In this document: positions 36,228 to 44,716 of the stretch, piece after piece
Layout: every line of letters begins with the position of its first letter
How positions within the stretch are numbered: position 1 is the stretch's first letter
Assembly: GCF_000244895.1 (NCBI RefSeq)
Contig: NZ_CM001441.1
Span: 2,252,226 to 2,316,225, forward strand
DNA length: 64,000 nt
Reading direction: 5' to 3'
Source of the DNA: Desulfosporosinus youngiae DSM 17734
GTDB lineage: Bacteria > Bacillota > Desulfitobacteriia > Desulfitobacteriales > Desulfitobacteriaceae
Position numbers and translations under genes: made by a program
Notes under the pieces: generated by a model
The model's input: only the letters and a program-made list of their open reading frames with translations
What the model was told of the DNA's origin: nothing
Databases searched by the model: none

Positions 36228-36412
36228 CTGATACGGTATCGAGGTGCCCTGAAAGAGGGAGAATAGGGAATCCGGAATTGTCTTCAAAGGTGACAATAAA
36301 CGGAGCGGACCCACCACTGTAATCGGCGAGCGATCAGAGGCCACTGGCATAAGCCGGGAAGGTCCTGAAGAACAGCAATGACCCGTAAGCCAGGAGACCT
36401 GCCTTGGTATTG
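36228..36412 (+). promoter_or_regulatory. cobalamin (adenosylcobalamin) riboswitch
   Basis: Conserved blocks occur in the right order: GGTGCC near 36242, GAAAGAGGGAGAATAGGGAA, GCGGACCCACCACTGTAA near 36304, and the B12 box AGCCAGGAGACCTGCC at 36388-36403. The flanks GATACGGTATCG and CCTTGGTATTGTAG could close P1. The terminator right behind it suggests transcriptional repression when cobalamin is bound. The controlled genes are a symporter and a selenoprotein reductase operon, an unusual regulon for this element. Confidence 0.92.
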
Positions 36413-36433
36413 TAGATTGTTAAGGATGAAGGT

Positions 36434-36476
36434 AAAGTCCTACGTCAAATTTTAAATTTGGCGTAGGACTTTTTTA
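36434..36476 (+). terminator. regulatory terminator of the cobalamin riboswitch
   Basis: AAGTCCTACG (36435-36444) pairs with CGTAGGACTT (36462-36471), extended by CAAATTT/AAATTTG, followed by a T run. It lies between the riboswitch and the first small ORF. Confidence 0.88.
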
Positions 36477-36496
36477 TTTGGGAAAGGGGTGATTTT

Positions 36497-36601
36497 ATGT
36501 TTGCTTCTACAGCGGGGACGTTCCTATTCTCAACAATCATCGTTTTTGTTGTTGCTTCGCTGGCAATCTCGGTATTAAGCAAGAACTTATTTAAACTGTA
36601 A
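36497..36601 (+). CDS. 34-residue single-helix membrane peptide (symporter accessory)
   Basis: A short gene with RBS GGAAAGGGG. The peptide is MFASTAGTFLFSTIIVFVVA followed by a short tail ending LFKL: one transmembrane helix and a basic end. It lies 40 bases before a sodium/solute symporter gene. Small accessory peptides of this kind accompany such symporters in other Firmicutes (from general recollection, not searched). It is likely co-expressed and may stabilise the transporter. Confidence 0.7.
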   Translation: MFASTAGTFLFSTIIVFVVASLAISVLSKNLFKL

Positions 36602-36641
36602 AAGTAGTATACCAGTGAAAAAATGTTAAGAGGTGGTTTAT

Positions 36642-38084
36642 ATGAGTATGGAAATGATCATCGGGTCGATATTATTCTTTGCCAGCATTATTGTAGTTGT
36701 GCTTCTTGCCCATAAACATACAGGAAGTGTCAGGGGTTATTTAACTGGGGATAACAATGTGGGCGGAGTAGTATCGGCCTTTACCTGGTCGGCTTCGGCA
36801 GCCAGTGCAGGACTTTTTTTAGGGGCAGCGGGGTTGGCTTATCAGTTTGGCTGGGCCGGTTTGATGTATCTTTTGGGTGTATTTGGGAGCATGTTTATCA
36901 GTTGGGTCCTGGTCATTCCAAGATTACGTCGTGTCGCTGTCAAGGCATCCATTTTGACGACGGCAGATTATTTGGCTCTGCGTTTCGGCAAAGAAAATCT
37001 GAAACCAATTACAGGACTTTGGACGCTGATTTTTATTATCCCTATGATTATTATCCAGCTCATGGGAGCCGGTTACCTTATTGAGTCAACCTTAGGCATC
37101 AGCTATTTTTGGGGAATGATTATTTTGGGTCTGACGATTGTCATTTCTACTCAGTTTAGCGGCTATCTAGGGGTTGCCTGGCTGGACACTCTGCAAGGAA
37201 CGATCATGACGATTGGGACGATTGTTATGGTATACATCTCCATGAAGCTCGTGGGCGGGTTCTCCGGTCTCAATGCTCAGCTGGCGGTCATCGATCCGAA
37301 GCTCATAGAATTTAGGGGTTCCATGCCCCTAACTTTACAAATAGGTCTAATTATATCTTACCTTATCGCCTTTTGGGGTCAGCCGCATCTGACCGCGCGA
37401 GTATGGGGGCTTAAGGATTCCCTGGCGATGCGCAGAGCGTTTCCCATTTCTATGGCACTTGGAGCACTGTGGTCATTTGGTGCTGGCTTGGTCGGCTTAA
37501 CTGCCCGGGTCATTCATCCCGGTCTGGCCAAATCCGATATGGCTATGCCGAGCGTGATCAGTGGTCTGCCCTCAATTTATGCGGCACTTTTGTTTTTTAC
37601 ATTAATTGCGGCAATGATGACAACCGCTAATTCCCTCTTGCTTGCCGTTTCAGGTACGGTAGGCAATGATATTCTGCCGCGCTTCTCTAAAGACGTAAAG
37701 GAAGGCACCAAGTTATTAGTGATAAAAGGGGCAGTTCTGGTGATAGGAATCATTTCCTTTGTGCTGGCCTTAAAACCTCCGGCCTTAATCCTGGAAATCA
37801 ATGCTTTCGCTTTCGGTGGGTTTGCTTTGATTTTTGGTATTCCGCTGATACTTGGCGTCCTCTGGAAAAAGGCCAATCTCAGCGGCGCGCTGGCCGTGGT
37901 CGGTATTAGTCCATTGGTTTATATTATCTGGAAGCTGTTTTTAGTCAAACTAACCGGAATTCATGAAATGGTCGGTGCCTTGCTCGTGACCATTCTGATC
38001 ATCCTCATAACTACGATCATTGGTAAGAAGCCTACCCCGCAAATGGAGGAAATATTTAGCTTAGGTCAGACCCCAAAGGTGTAA
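36642..38084 (+). CDS. sodium:solute symporter (SSS family)
   Basis: A 480-residue membrane protein with about 13 helices of the SSS/LeuT fold (PutP/PanF relatives). AFTWSASAASAGLFLGAAGLAYQFG near residues 45-70 and RRVAVKASILTTADYLALRFG match family landmarks. ATG 36642 follows AGAGGTGG; an upstream GTG at 36633 is part of that site. It is the first large gene behind the riboswitch and precedes the reductase genes by 24 bases, so it probably imports their substrate (glycine betaine, sarcosine or a similar amine; inference). Confidence 0.9.
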   Translation: MSMEMIIGSILFFASIIVVVLLAHKHTGSVRGYLTGDNNVGGVVSAFTWSASAASAGLFLGAAGLAYQFGWAGLMYLLGVFGSMFISWVLVIPRLRRVAVKASILTTADYLALRFGKENLKPITGLWTLIFIIPMIIIQLMGAGYLIESTLGISYFWGMIILGLTIVISTQFSGYLGVAWLDTLQGTIMTIGTIVMVYISMKLVGGFSGLNAQLAVIDPKLIEFRGSMPLTLQIGLIISYLIAFWGQPHLTARVWGLKDSLAMRRAFPISMALGALWSFGAGLVGLTARVIHPGLAKSDMAMPSVISGLPSIYAALLFFTLIAAMMTTANSLLLAVSGTVGNDILPRFSKDVKEGTKLLVIKGAVLVIGIISFVLALKPPALILEINAFAFGGFALIFGIPLILGVLWKKANLSGALAVVGISPLVYIIWKLFLVKLTGIHEMVGALLVTILIILITTIIGKKPTPQMEEIFSLGQTPKV

Positions 38085-38108
38085 TATCAGAAGAGAGGAT
38101 GAATCTCG

Positions 38109-39422
38109 ATGGAGAAAAGGATTAAAGTTTTTCATTACTTAAATCAATTTTTTGGAGAAATTGGCGCTGAGGATAAAGCGGACACCCCTCTGGAATTTCA
38201 GCAAAAAGCAGTAGGGCCGGGAAAGGAATTAGGGCGTTTGCTCGGTGAATCCTTTGTTATATCGACAACGGCAATTTGCGGAGATAACTATTTTCAAGAA
38301 AACCAGGATGATGTGCTAAAAAGAATTGCTCAAAAATTACAGCAGGAAAAAGTGGACCTCATCCTTGCCGGACCTGCCTTTGGTGCCGGACGCTATGGTG
38401 TTGCCGGCGGAGCAGTTTGTCAGTATTTATCTGACTTGTTGGGAATACCGGCGCTTACTGCTTTCTCGCCGGATAATCCCGCAGCAGAGATGTATCGCCG
38501 GAATCAAACCATCTATATTCTGCCCACGACTAAAACCGTGCGAGGGATGCAAGATGCCTTAGTCCGGATGGCTGCTTTTGCTCATAAGGTAGTGAGCCAA
38601 AAAGAGCTGGGAGCCGCTCAAGTCGAAGGCTATCTACCTCGGGGAATTCGCAAAGTCATTTCACGTGAGAAATCGGGCGCCCAAAGAGCCATAGAGATGC
38701 TTGAAGCCCGTTTGCAAGGCAGGAGTTACACTAGTGAACTGGTTCTCCCGGTTTTCGAACAGGTTAGGCCGCCCAAACCTGTAACGGAGCTGGCAAGTGC
38801 TAAACTTGCTTTTATAACCACGGCGGGGGTTGTCCCTAAAGGAAACCCCGACAAGATGAAAGCCTTAAATACGGACAATTGGGCGCTTTATCCCTTGGAG
38901 CTGCTCAGCGGAGGGGATTATGAATGCATTCATGGCGGAATTAATCCGGACCATTTAAACGCGCGGGCGGAATATGTTGTGCCCCTGCACACTGCTGATA
39001 AGTTTCGGGAACGGGGAGTTATCGGCTCGATCTTTAATAACTACTTTGTTTCAGCAGGATGCGGCGGGGTCATCAAGACGTTTCAAAGAATGGGGAGAGA
39101 AATGGCTGCCGCCTTAAAAGAAAACCATATCGATGCAGTAATTCTTACCAGCACATGAGGTACGGACACGCGCAGCGGTGCTGTGCTCGCCAAAGAAATC
39201 GAAAAATCCGGGATTCCCGTGGTGCTGGTCACCGCCATGACTCCCTTAGCCAAACAAGTAGGTACGAACCGGATCGTTAAGGCAGTGAAGATACCTCATC
39301 CCTGGGGTGATCCCAGGGCAAGTGCGGCAAAAAATAGGGAAATAGAAGCAAAACTATTTGAGGCAGCCCTTGATTTGTTCCAAAAAGAGGTGACGGGACC
39401 AACGATCGCTCAACCCATCTGA
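38109..39422 (+). CDS. component B selenoprotein (GrdB/GrdF/GrdH family), Sec at UGA 39156
   Basis: A 437-residue selenoprotein of the glycine/sarcosine/betaine reductase component B family, which binds the amine substrate and forms the selenoether-linked intermediate. The frame is interrupted by TGA at 39156-39158 and continues without shift to 39422. The context LTST-U-GTDTRSGA matches the family motif TST-U-GTCTRCG, with Asp and Ser in place of the two Cys. A hairpin at 39171-39185 (CGCAGC, loop GGT, GCTGTG) begins 12 bases after the UGA and fits a bacterial SECIS. A naive caller would split this gene. Which substrate it takes cannot be read from the sequence. Confidence 0.9.
39171..39185 (+). 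promoter_or_regulatory. candidate bacterial SECIS hairpin in the component B gene
   Basis: A six-base-pair stem with apical loop GGU, starting 12 bases after the UGA codon (loop at about 18). Distance and a G in the loop match what SelB recognises in known bacterial SECIS elements. Confidence 0.55.
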
Positions 39423-39451
39423 AATAACATCCTGTGAAAGGAGAAACGACT

Positions 39452-40747
39452 ATGAAACTTGAAGTCGGTACGTTTTATATCGAGAATGTTGAGTTTGGCC
39501 CTCAGACCGCATTGCGGCAGAAGATGCTGGTTATCAATAAAGAAGAACTTCAGGAAATCTTACTTAGGGACAGTACCTTCGCCGAGGTAAACATTGAAAT
39601 AGCTGCACCGGGCGAGAATACACGAATTATTCACATCATGGATGCCGTAGAACCCAGAATTAAAAAGAGCGGCAGGGATAATACCTATCCGGGCATCGAA
39701 GCCCCTGTCTGTCGCGGAGGGAGCGGGACGACCTACCGGCTCGATGGGGCGGCTGTAATAACATCCTGTCTGATTCCTTTGCGTAAAGCTGGCGGACTGT
39801 ATATTGCCAGGGAAGGGATCATGGATATGGCCGGACCAAACGCCGCCTTGACTCCCTTCAGTAAAACCTGGAATGTGGTTCCTGTACTTACTGTAAAGGA
39901 GGGGCTTGATGAAGAAGTCTATGAAAAAGCAATCCGTAATGCCGGGATTATCACTGCCCGCTATTTGGGGGAAGTCACCCGGGAGTTAGAACCGGATGAG
40001 ACGAAGCAATATTCAATAGAAGAAAAAAGTCCTGATTTGCCCAATGTAGTCTACATTGATCAATTAGAGTCTTGCGGACTCTATGGAAGAAATTATTTAT
40101 ATGGAATGAGCTTCGATGATTTACTGCCCACACTGATTCATCCCAACGAACTGATGGATGGTGCTGTAGTGAATGCCTTGCACTCTCATACTGCGACCCA
40201 GACTCCGACCTATTATCAGACCAATAATCCAATCGTGGAAGAGCTGTATAAGAAGCACGGAATAAGTTGGAATTTCTGCGGCGTCATTCTTTGTCGGGGA
40301 CATTTCGAAGATATTGACAGCAAACAGCGCTGTGCCAATTTGGTTGCCGGAATGGCTCAGATGCTGAGGGCAGATGGCGTTATCGCCACCTGGGAATGCG
40401 GGGGCAATACATTCATGGAAACGATGCTTTATCTGAAAGAATGTGAAAGAACAGGGATTAAAACTGTGCTGGTGACCTATGAACATGGAGGAGCGGACGG
40501 CACAGATAATCCTCTATTCTACTGGGAGCCGGAAGTTAAAGCCATAGTCAGTACAGGAAGTCTGGATCGTACGATACATTACCCCAAGGTAGACCGTGTG
40601 GTCGGAGGAGATAGTATCCGTCTCTATCCTGAGAAAGGAGGAGTTCACCTGCCGGCTAGTGAAGCCTTGGATTTAGATTATCGTCTGGAAGCATGGTGCG
40701 CCTGCAACAACATTGGCATGGTCAATACGAGTTGTGATGAATTTTAG
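39452..40747 (+). CDS. component B pyruvoyl-subunit precursor (GrdE/GrdG/GrdI family)
   Basis: A 431-residue proprotein that is self-cleaved into alpha and beta chains, with a pyruvoyl group at the new N terminus. The group forms a Schiff base with the amine substrate. NVVYIDQLESCGLYG near residue 208 holds the likely cleavage Cys208. GGADGTDNP and VVGGDSIRLYP near the C terminus are family blocks. The ATG at 39452 follows AAAGGAGAAACG. It partners the selenoprotein encoded just upstream. Order B-selenoprotein then B-proprotein is the reverse of the classical grdE-grdA-grdB operon. Confidence 0.88.
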   Translation: MKLEVGTFYIENVEFGPQTALRQKMLVINKEELQEILLRDSTFAEVNIEIAAPGENTRIIHIMDAVEPRIKKSGRDNTYPGIEAPVCRGGSGTTYRLDGAAVITSCLIPLRKAGGLYIAREGIMDMAGPNAALTPFSKTWNVVPVLTVKEGLDEEVYEKAIRNAGIITARYLGEVTRELEPDETKQYSIEEKSPDLPNVVYIDQLESCGLYGRNYLYGMSFDDLLPTLIHPNELMDGAVVNALHSHTATQTPTYYQTNNPIVEELYKKHGISWNFCGVILCRGHFEDIDSKQRCANLVAGMAQMLRADGVIATWECGGNTFMETMLYLKECERTGIKTVLVTYEHGGADGTDNPLFYWEPEVKAIVSTGSLDRTIHYPKVDRVVGGDSIRLYPEKGGVHLPASEALDLDYRLEAWCACNNIGMVNTSCDEF

Positions 40748-40761
40748 GAAGGAGGTTCCAA

Positions 40762-41223
40762 ATGATAAAGGGAAAAAAGGTCATTGTCATTGGTGATCGT
40801 GATGGTATTCCATCTCAAGCCCTTGAAGATTGTGTGCGCAGTGCGGGAGGGAACGTGATATTCGCCATGACGCATTGTTATGTCTGAACATCGGCGGGTG
40901 CCATGGATCAAGAGAATCAGGTGCAAATCAGAGCACTTGCTCAAAAGTACAGCAGGGAAGAATTAATGATTGTGCTGGGCAGTGCAGATCCGGAAATGGC
41001 CGCTATCGCCGCAGAAACGGCGGCAGGCAGGAACCTGACTTATATTGGTCCATCCGCTGAAGTCCGGTTCGGACTCAAAGCGTATCATGTTCTGGAACTA
41101 AAAGAATTCATTGCTCCGGAGGTTTATTCCCGTCATCTGGAGATGATGGAAATGATCCTTGATATTCCGGGAATCGTCTCCGAAGTCTCATCCGTGCGGG
41201 AACAAGTTTTTGCTGAGGAGTGA
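40762..41223 (+). CDS. grdA: glycine/sarcosine/betaine reductase component A selenoprotein, Sec42
   Basis: A 153-residue selenoprotein that carries the carboxymethyl group as a selenoether between components B and C. Sec42 is encoded by TGA 40885-40887 in HCYV-U-TSAGAMDQENQ, matching the GrdA motif CFV-U-TAAGAMDLE with the redox partner Cys39. The frame continues to 41223. The N terminus GKKVIVIGDRDGIPSQ is typical. The ribosome site is AAGGAGG. A short GGC-GGGT-GCC hairpin just after the UGA may be the SECIS core. Its stop overlaps the region of the grdC start. Confidence 0.95.
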
Positions 41224-41228
41224 TTAAA

Positions 41229-42671
41229 GTGATGTACCCTGTTATCAAAGGAGCGAGCTATGATTTAATTCACACACCCGGTCTGATGATGCAGCAAATT
41301 CAGGGGAGAAACCCGGAGTTATGTACGCTCACGGAGCATCTTCGGACCTTCGCCAGTGCGGTGGGTTATCCGCCTCATCAGGCGTTTATCGGCAATATTC
41401 TGCCGGAAGATTTACCAACTGTCTCCCGGCCCTGGTATAAAAACCTTTTGTCTGACACGACACGTCAGGGACAGCGGGGTGAAATAGTCCCTGAGGATGA
41501 GTTTCTTGGTTTAATGAAGGTTGTTGATGAGTTTGAGCTGGTATGCTTGGAAGATAGCTTTCAGAAGGCTATCCTGGAAAGACTGCGGACCAACTCTGCT
41601 GTGCGCGCCCTCAAAGGAGTTTGTGAACCCTCAGCAAAGGGCTACTCTCTTTGGGAAATACAAGAGATGATCCAAAAGGAGGATGCCCTGCCGCTTTCTT
41701 GCGCGGGAATGACTAAAGGCTGTGTGCGGAGGGGGAGTACAACTGATCCTGAGCATTCTGCGTCCAGGGTGGCCGAAAATATCATAACCAAAGCTTCGGC
41801 TGTCATCGCTCTCCAAACTCTTTTTCTGAAGACAGGGCTTGAACCATCGGATGTGGATTATGTCATCGAAGCATCTGAAGAAGCGTGCGGCGACTTGCGG
41901 CAAAAGGGCGGCGGGGGTTTTGCAAAGTCGATCGCCGAAGCATGTTCCTGCCTTAAGGCCAGTGGGGCAGATATTCGGGCATTTTGCGCGGCCCCTGTGC
42001 ATGCGCTTATGCAAGGGGCTGCCCTGGTTCAGTCCGGGATTTTTAAAAATGTTGTGGTTGTCGCCGGGGGATGCAGTGCCAAGCTGGGCCTTAATGCCAG
42101 TGTGCATATTGAACAGAAAATGCCTTTGTTGGAAGATATGCTGGGAGCATTTGCTTTCTATATCAGTGAGAATGACGGGATAAATCCGATAATCCGCACG
42201 GATCTTATAGGCAGAATGAATGTCGGCTGCGGTGATTCCCCGCCGGTAGTTTATCGTGCTCTCGTTGCTGACCCTTTAGCTAAGGGCGGGTACAAGATCA
42301 CCGATATCGATCGTTACGCCGGTGAACTGGTCAATCCTGAACTAATTGAGCCAATCGGATGTGGGGATGTGGCTAAAATGAACTATAAGATGATTGCTTC
42401 TCTTGGAGTTTTGCAAGGTGAGTTCGAACGTACACAGATCGAGGCCCAGATTAAGCGTTTCGGAGTACCGGGCTTTGCCCCCAATCAGGGGCATATACCC
42501 TCCGGAGTGACCTATATCGGACCGGCATGTGAGCTTATACTTCAAGAAAAAATATCTCAAGTCATGATCATAGGAAAAGGAAGCTTATTCTTGGGAAAAC
42601 TGACGCATTTATACGATGCCGTTTCACTGATTATTCAAAAAAATCCGGGCGATTTGTTTTCGCTTTCTTAG
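41229..42671 (+). CDS. grdC: glycine reductase component C beta subunit
   Basis: A 480-residue FabH-like protein (YPVIKGASYDLIHTPG, then YPPHQAFIGNILPEDL) of the GrdC family. With GrdD it converts the carboxymethyl-selenoether of GrdA to acetyl phosphate. GTG 41229 is placed 8 bases after GAGGAG; ATG 41232 is equally possible. No grdD gene follows here, and no thioredoxin or thioredoxin reductase gene lies in the window, so GrdD must be supplied from elsewhere or the system differs from the standard one. Confidence 0.85.
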   Translation: MMYPVIKGASYDLIHTPGLMMQQIQGRNPELCTLTEHLRTFASAVGYPPHQAFIGNILPEDLPTVSRPWYKNLLSDTTRQGQRGEIVPEDEFLGLMKVVDEFELVCLEDSFQKAILERLRTNSAVRALKGVCEPSAKGYSLWEIQEMIQKEDALPLSCAGMTKGCVRRGSTTDPEHSASRVAENIITKASAVIALQTLFLKTGLEPSDVDYVIEASEEACGDLRQKGGGGFAKSIAEACSCLKASGADIRAFCAAPVHALMQGAALVQSGIFKNVVVVAGGCSAKLGLNASVHIEQKMPLLEDMLGAFAFYISENDGINPIIRTDLIGRMNVGCGDSPPVVYRALVADPLAKGGYKITDIDRYAGELVNPELIEPIGCGDVAKMNYKMIASLGVLQGEFERTQIEAQIKRFGVPGFAPNQGHIPSGVTYIGPACELILQEKISQVMIIGKGSLFLGKLTHLYDAVSLIIQKNPGDLFSLS

Positions 42672-42928
42672 TTCCATAGGAGTTAAGAGGGCTAAATAAT
42701 AAAGGAGAAGTCTGTTACGACATTTAAGAAAGTTAAAGAGTTAGCGGAAGTGAAGAGCCGGAAAAGCTGTAAATCTGTTCCGAAAACTGAGTAATAATTT
42801 CTGTAAATAGTTTTTTATGTGTATAATAAATTATGTTAGGAAAGTCAGTTCCAAAACTCGCCTAATCTTTGCAGTGCGCCACGCATGGTGTTATCAATCA
42901 GAAAACGTGAAAAGGTGGAAGAAAGACT
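42672..42928 (+). promoter_or_regulatory. spacer with putative promoter for the LUD gene
   Basis: A TATAAT box at 42822-42827 with a weak -35 (TTCTGT at 42799-42804, 17-base spacer) could start a separate transcript. A short open frame without a standard start codon (KSVTTFKKVKELAEVKSRK) precedes it behind AAAGGAGAAG; it is not called as a gene. No grdD fragment was found. Confidence 0.4.
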
Positions 42929-43570
42929 ATGGAGAAAACGCCTTTAGAAATCCGTAACGACAAATTAGGGGAAAAGGTCGTAAAAGCGCTTAACAGACGG
43001 CATTTTGAAGCCTATTACGTGAGAACGAAACAAGAAGCGTTGGAGAAGGCTTTGGAACTGATTCCGGAAGGCAGTGTAGTGTCCTGGGGCGGTTCAGTGA
43101 CAATTCAGGAAGTGGGTCTTCTGGATTCAGTCAAAAACGGTAATTATTCGGTAATCGATCGGGATACCGCGACAAATCCTGAGCAAAGAATGGAACTCAT
43201 GCGTCAAGCTCTTACGTGTGATACGTTTCTTTCGAGTATAAATGCCATGAGTGAAGATGGTCAGCTGGTCAATATCGATGGCAATGGCAATCGAGTGGCG
43301 GCCATGGCTTTCGGCCCCAAAAGTGTGATCGTGGTAGCTGGAATTAATAAAGTGAGACCCACAGTGGAAGAAGCCTTTTCAAGAGCAAGGAATGTGGCTG
43401 CGCCCATTAATGCTCAACGTATCGGTATAACGACACCCTGTGCCATTAATGGTTCCTGCGGTGATTGTATTGCACCTGATTGTATCTGTGCGGATCTTGT
43501 GACTACTCGGATCAGCCGGCCGGCAGGACGCATCAAGATTCTTTTGGTGGGAGAGTCGTTGGGCTACTGA
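42929..43570 (+). CDS. LUD-domain (lactate utilisation protein-like) protein
   Basis: A 213-residue protein of the LUD/DUF162 family (LutC/YkgG relatives), with SVVSWGGSVTIQEVGLLDSV and GPKSVIVVAGINKVRPTVEEA typical. The C-terminal Cys cluster CAINGSCGDCIAPDCIC may bind a metal or iron-sulphur cluster. RBS AAGGTGGAA. Family members take part in lactate oxidation complexes, but many clostridial copies are stand-alone and of unknown role. It ends before a terminator at 43615. Confidence 0.85.
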   Translation: MEKTPLEIRNDKLGEKVVKALNRRHFEAYYVRTKQEALEKALELIPEGSVVSWGGSVTIQEVGLLDSVKNGNYSVIDRDTATNPEQRMELMRQALTCDTFLSSINAMSEDGQLVNIDGNGNRVAAMAFGPKSVIVVAGINKVRPTVEEAFSRARNVAAPINAQRIGITTPCAINGSCGDCIAPDCICADLVTTRISRPAGRIKILLVGESLGY

Positions 43571-43614
43571 TATGAATTACTTGATTTTTGCAGACATCGC
43601 AGTTAATAAGAATA

Positions 43615-43660
43615 AACAACAGGGCATTTCCCGTGAACGGATATGCCTTGTTGTTGTCTC
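43615..43660 (+). terminator. Rho-independent terminator after the LUD gene
   Basis: AACAACAGGGCAT (43615-43627) pairs with ATGCCTTGTTGTT (43643-43655, one G-U), followed by a short T-rich run. Confidence 0.6.
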
Positions 43661-43704
43661 TAAGGTTTTTATCACAGGAGGCTATGATCACCGAAGCATA
43701 AGGA

Positions 43705-43729
43705 ACACCCACTCATTAGAAGTGGGTGT
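43705..43729. repeat. small hairpin ACACCCACT/AGTGGGTGT
   Basis: A perfect 9-bp inverted repeat with a short loop, followed by CTTAAAT. A weaker relative occurs near 59456-59480 (ACCCATTCGTAGAAGTAGGTCTTAA). Such hairpins occur at ends of IS200/IS605-type elements, so both may be remnants, but no transposase gene is present. Confidence 0.35.
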
Positions 43730-43825
43730 CTTAAATATGGATTAAACTATGCCCCACGGCAGATGTATGAAAAATGAATTTTCTGAGTAGTATCTGTAAA
43801 CTTTGAACCAACATTAATGCTATAA

Positions 43826-44506
43826 TTAATCTACACTTATTTTTAATCCGGATAATCGTTCCGACGGCTGAACAAGAACCATTTGGCCTGTTTGATTAAA
43901 CTGAAACTGATAGGATTCTCCAGAGGTTTGTCCAATCGCTGTTTTCCAACTGAAGTTATTCATGGCCACACTTGGATCTCCGCCGCCGTTTTGGCTGCTT
44001 GTCCATGCTACGACAGCGTCAGGATCAACAACACAAGGTGCCTCCAGCATGAGGGGGTTGCCATCGGTTATCACGGCAACTTGTTGGGGGCGGTTAGAGA
44101 AATTGCTTAGGACGGTTGTTGCTAAGCCTTTTTGAGATAATACACCGCTCCCTATAAAGCGAACATCGTATTTAAGGTCTGTGGGAAATGCCAGCAGATT
44201 TTCACTCTCAACCGATAAGCAATCACCGTGCTCTAATTCAAAGACTGAGACATGATAGGCATTTCTTGCTAAATATATGGTGCCTGAGCCTTCGACTGTC
44301 ATCAGTTCAATATTTTCGCCGGTTAAGGATCTTTTGGCAAAGCCTAAGAGAGAGCCCATAATTCCTCCGCCGTTGTCCGGTCCCAGCAGCATCTTGTCAA
44401 ACTTAAAGTTTCCTTTAAAGGCGATCATTGCTCCTTTTCTAGCAATAAACTTACCCGTACCCTCTATTTTACAGCTTAGTTCTTCTTCTACATTAAACTT
44501 AAACAC
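43826..44506 (-). CDS. AIM24/TIGR00266-like protein
   Basis: A 226-residue beta-rich protein. IEGTGKFIARKGAMIAFKGNFKFDK at the N terminus and SGTIYLARNAYHVSVFELEHGDCLSVESENLLAF match the AIM24 fold (named for a mitochondrial protein; bacterial members have no established role). The start is GTG 44506, with GGGAGG on the minus strand just upstream. It is transcribed divergently from the molybdenum hydroxylase genes. Confidence 0.8.
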   Translation of the reverse strand: MFKFNVEEELSCKIEGTGKFIARKGAMIAFKGNFKFDKMLLGPDNGGGIMGSLLGFAKRSLTGENIELMTVEGSGTIYLARNAYHVSVFELEHGDCLSVESENLLAFPTDLKYDVRFIGSGVLSQKGLATTVLSNFSNRPQQVAVITDGNPLMLEAPCVVDPDAVVAWTSSQNGGGDPSVAMNNFSWKTAIGQTSGESYQFQFNQTGQMVLVQPSERLSGLKISVD

Positions 44507-44716
44507 TACGGTTTCCTCCCTGCCTCTGAATTATTAGTCAATATTCTTTTAGTTCTATTGGTGGTTTTAATTATATCAAAAATATATCAATACAACGAGC
44601 TAAACACATGATAAGAGTAGGCGATGTTAGAGAAATTGATGTTAGGGTATGTATGTTAGTTTAAGGTTAGTTAAAGTGAACTGCATAAGTCTCAACAAAG
44701 CTGAGGAGTGAGAGTA

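Noticed and set aside
38109-39158. Component B gene read as a 349-residue truncated protein plus a separate small gene at 39183
   Set aside because: The TGA lies in the selenocysteine motif TST-U-GT, the same frame continues with family sequence, and a SECIS-like hairpin follows. It is one selenoprotein gene.
40903-41223. grdA read as a shorter gene starting at 40903
   Set aside because: The upstream frame from ATG 40762 has AAGGAGG and the GrdA N terminus, with UGA in the Cys-x-x-Sec motif.
41631-42107. 158-codon minus-strand ORF inside grdC
   Set aside because: It is a shadow of a conserved gene; the Cys/His-rich composition reflects the opposite strand.
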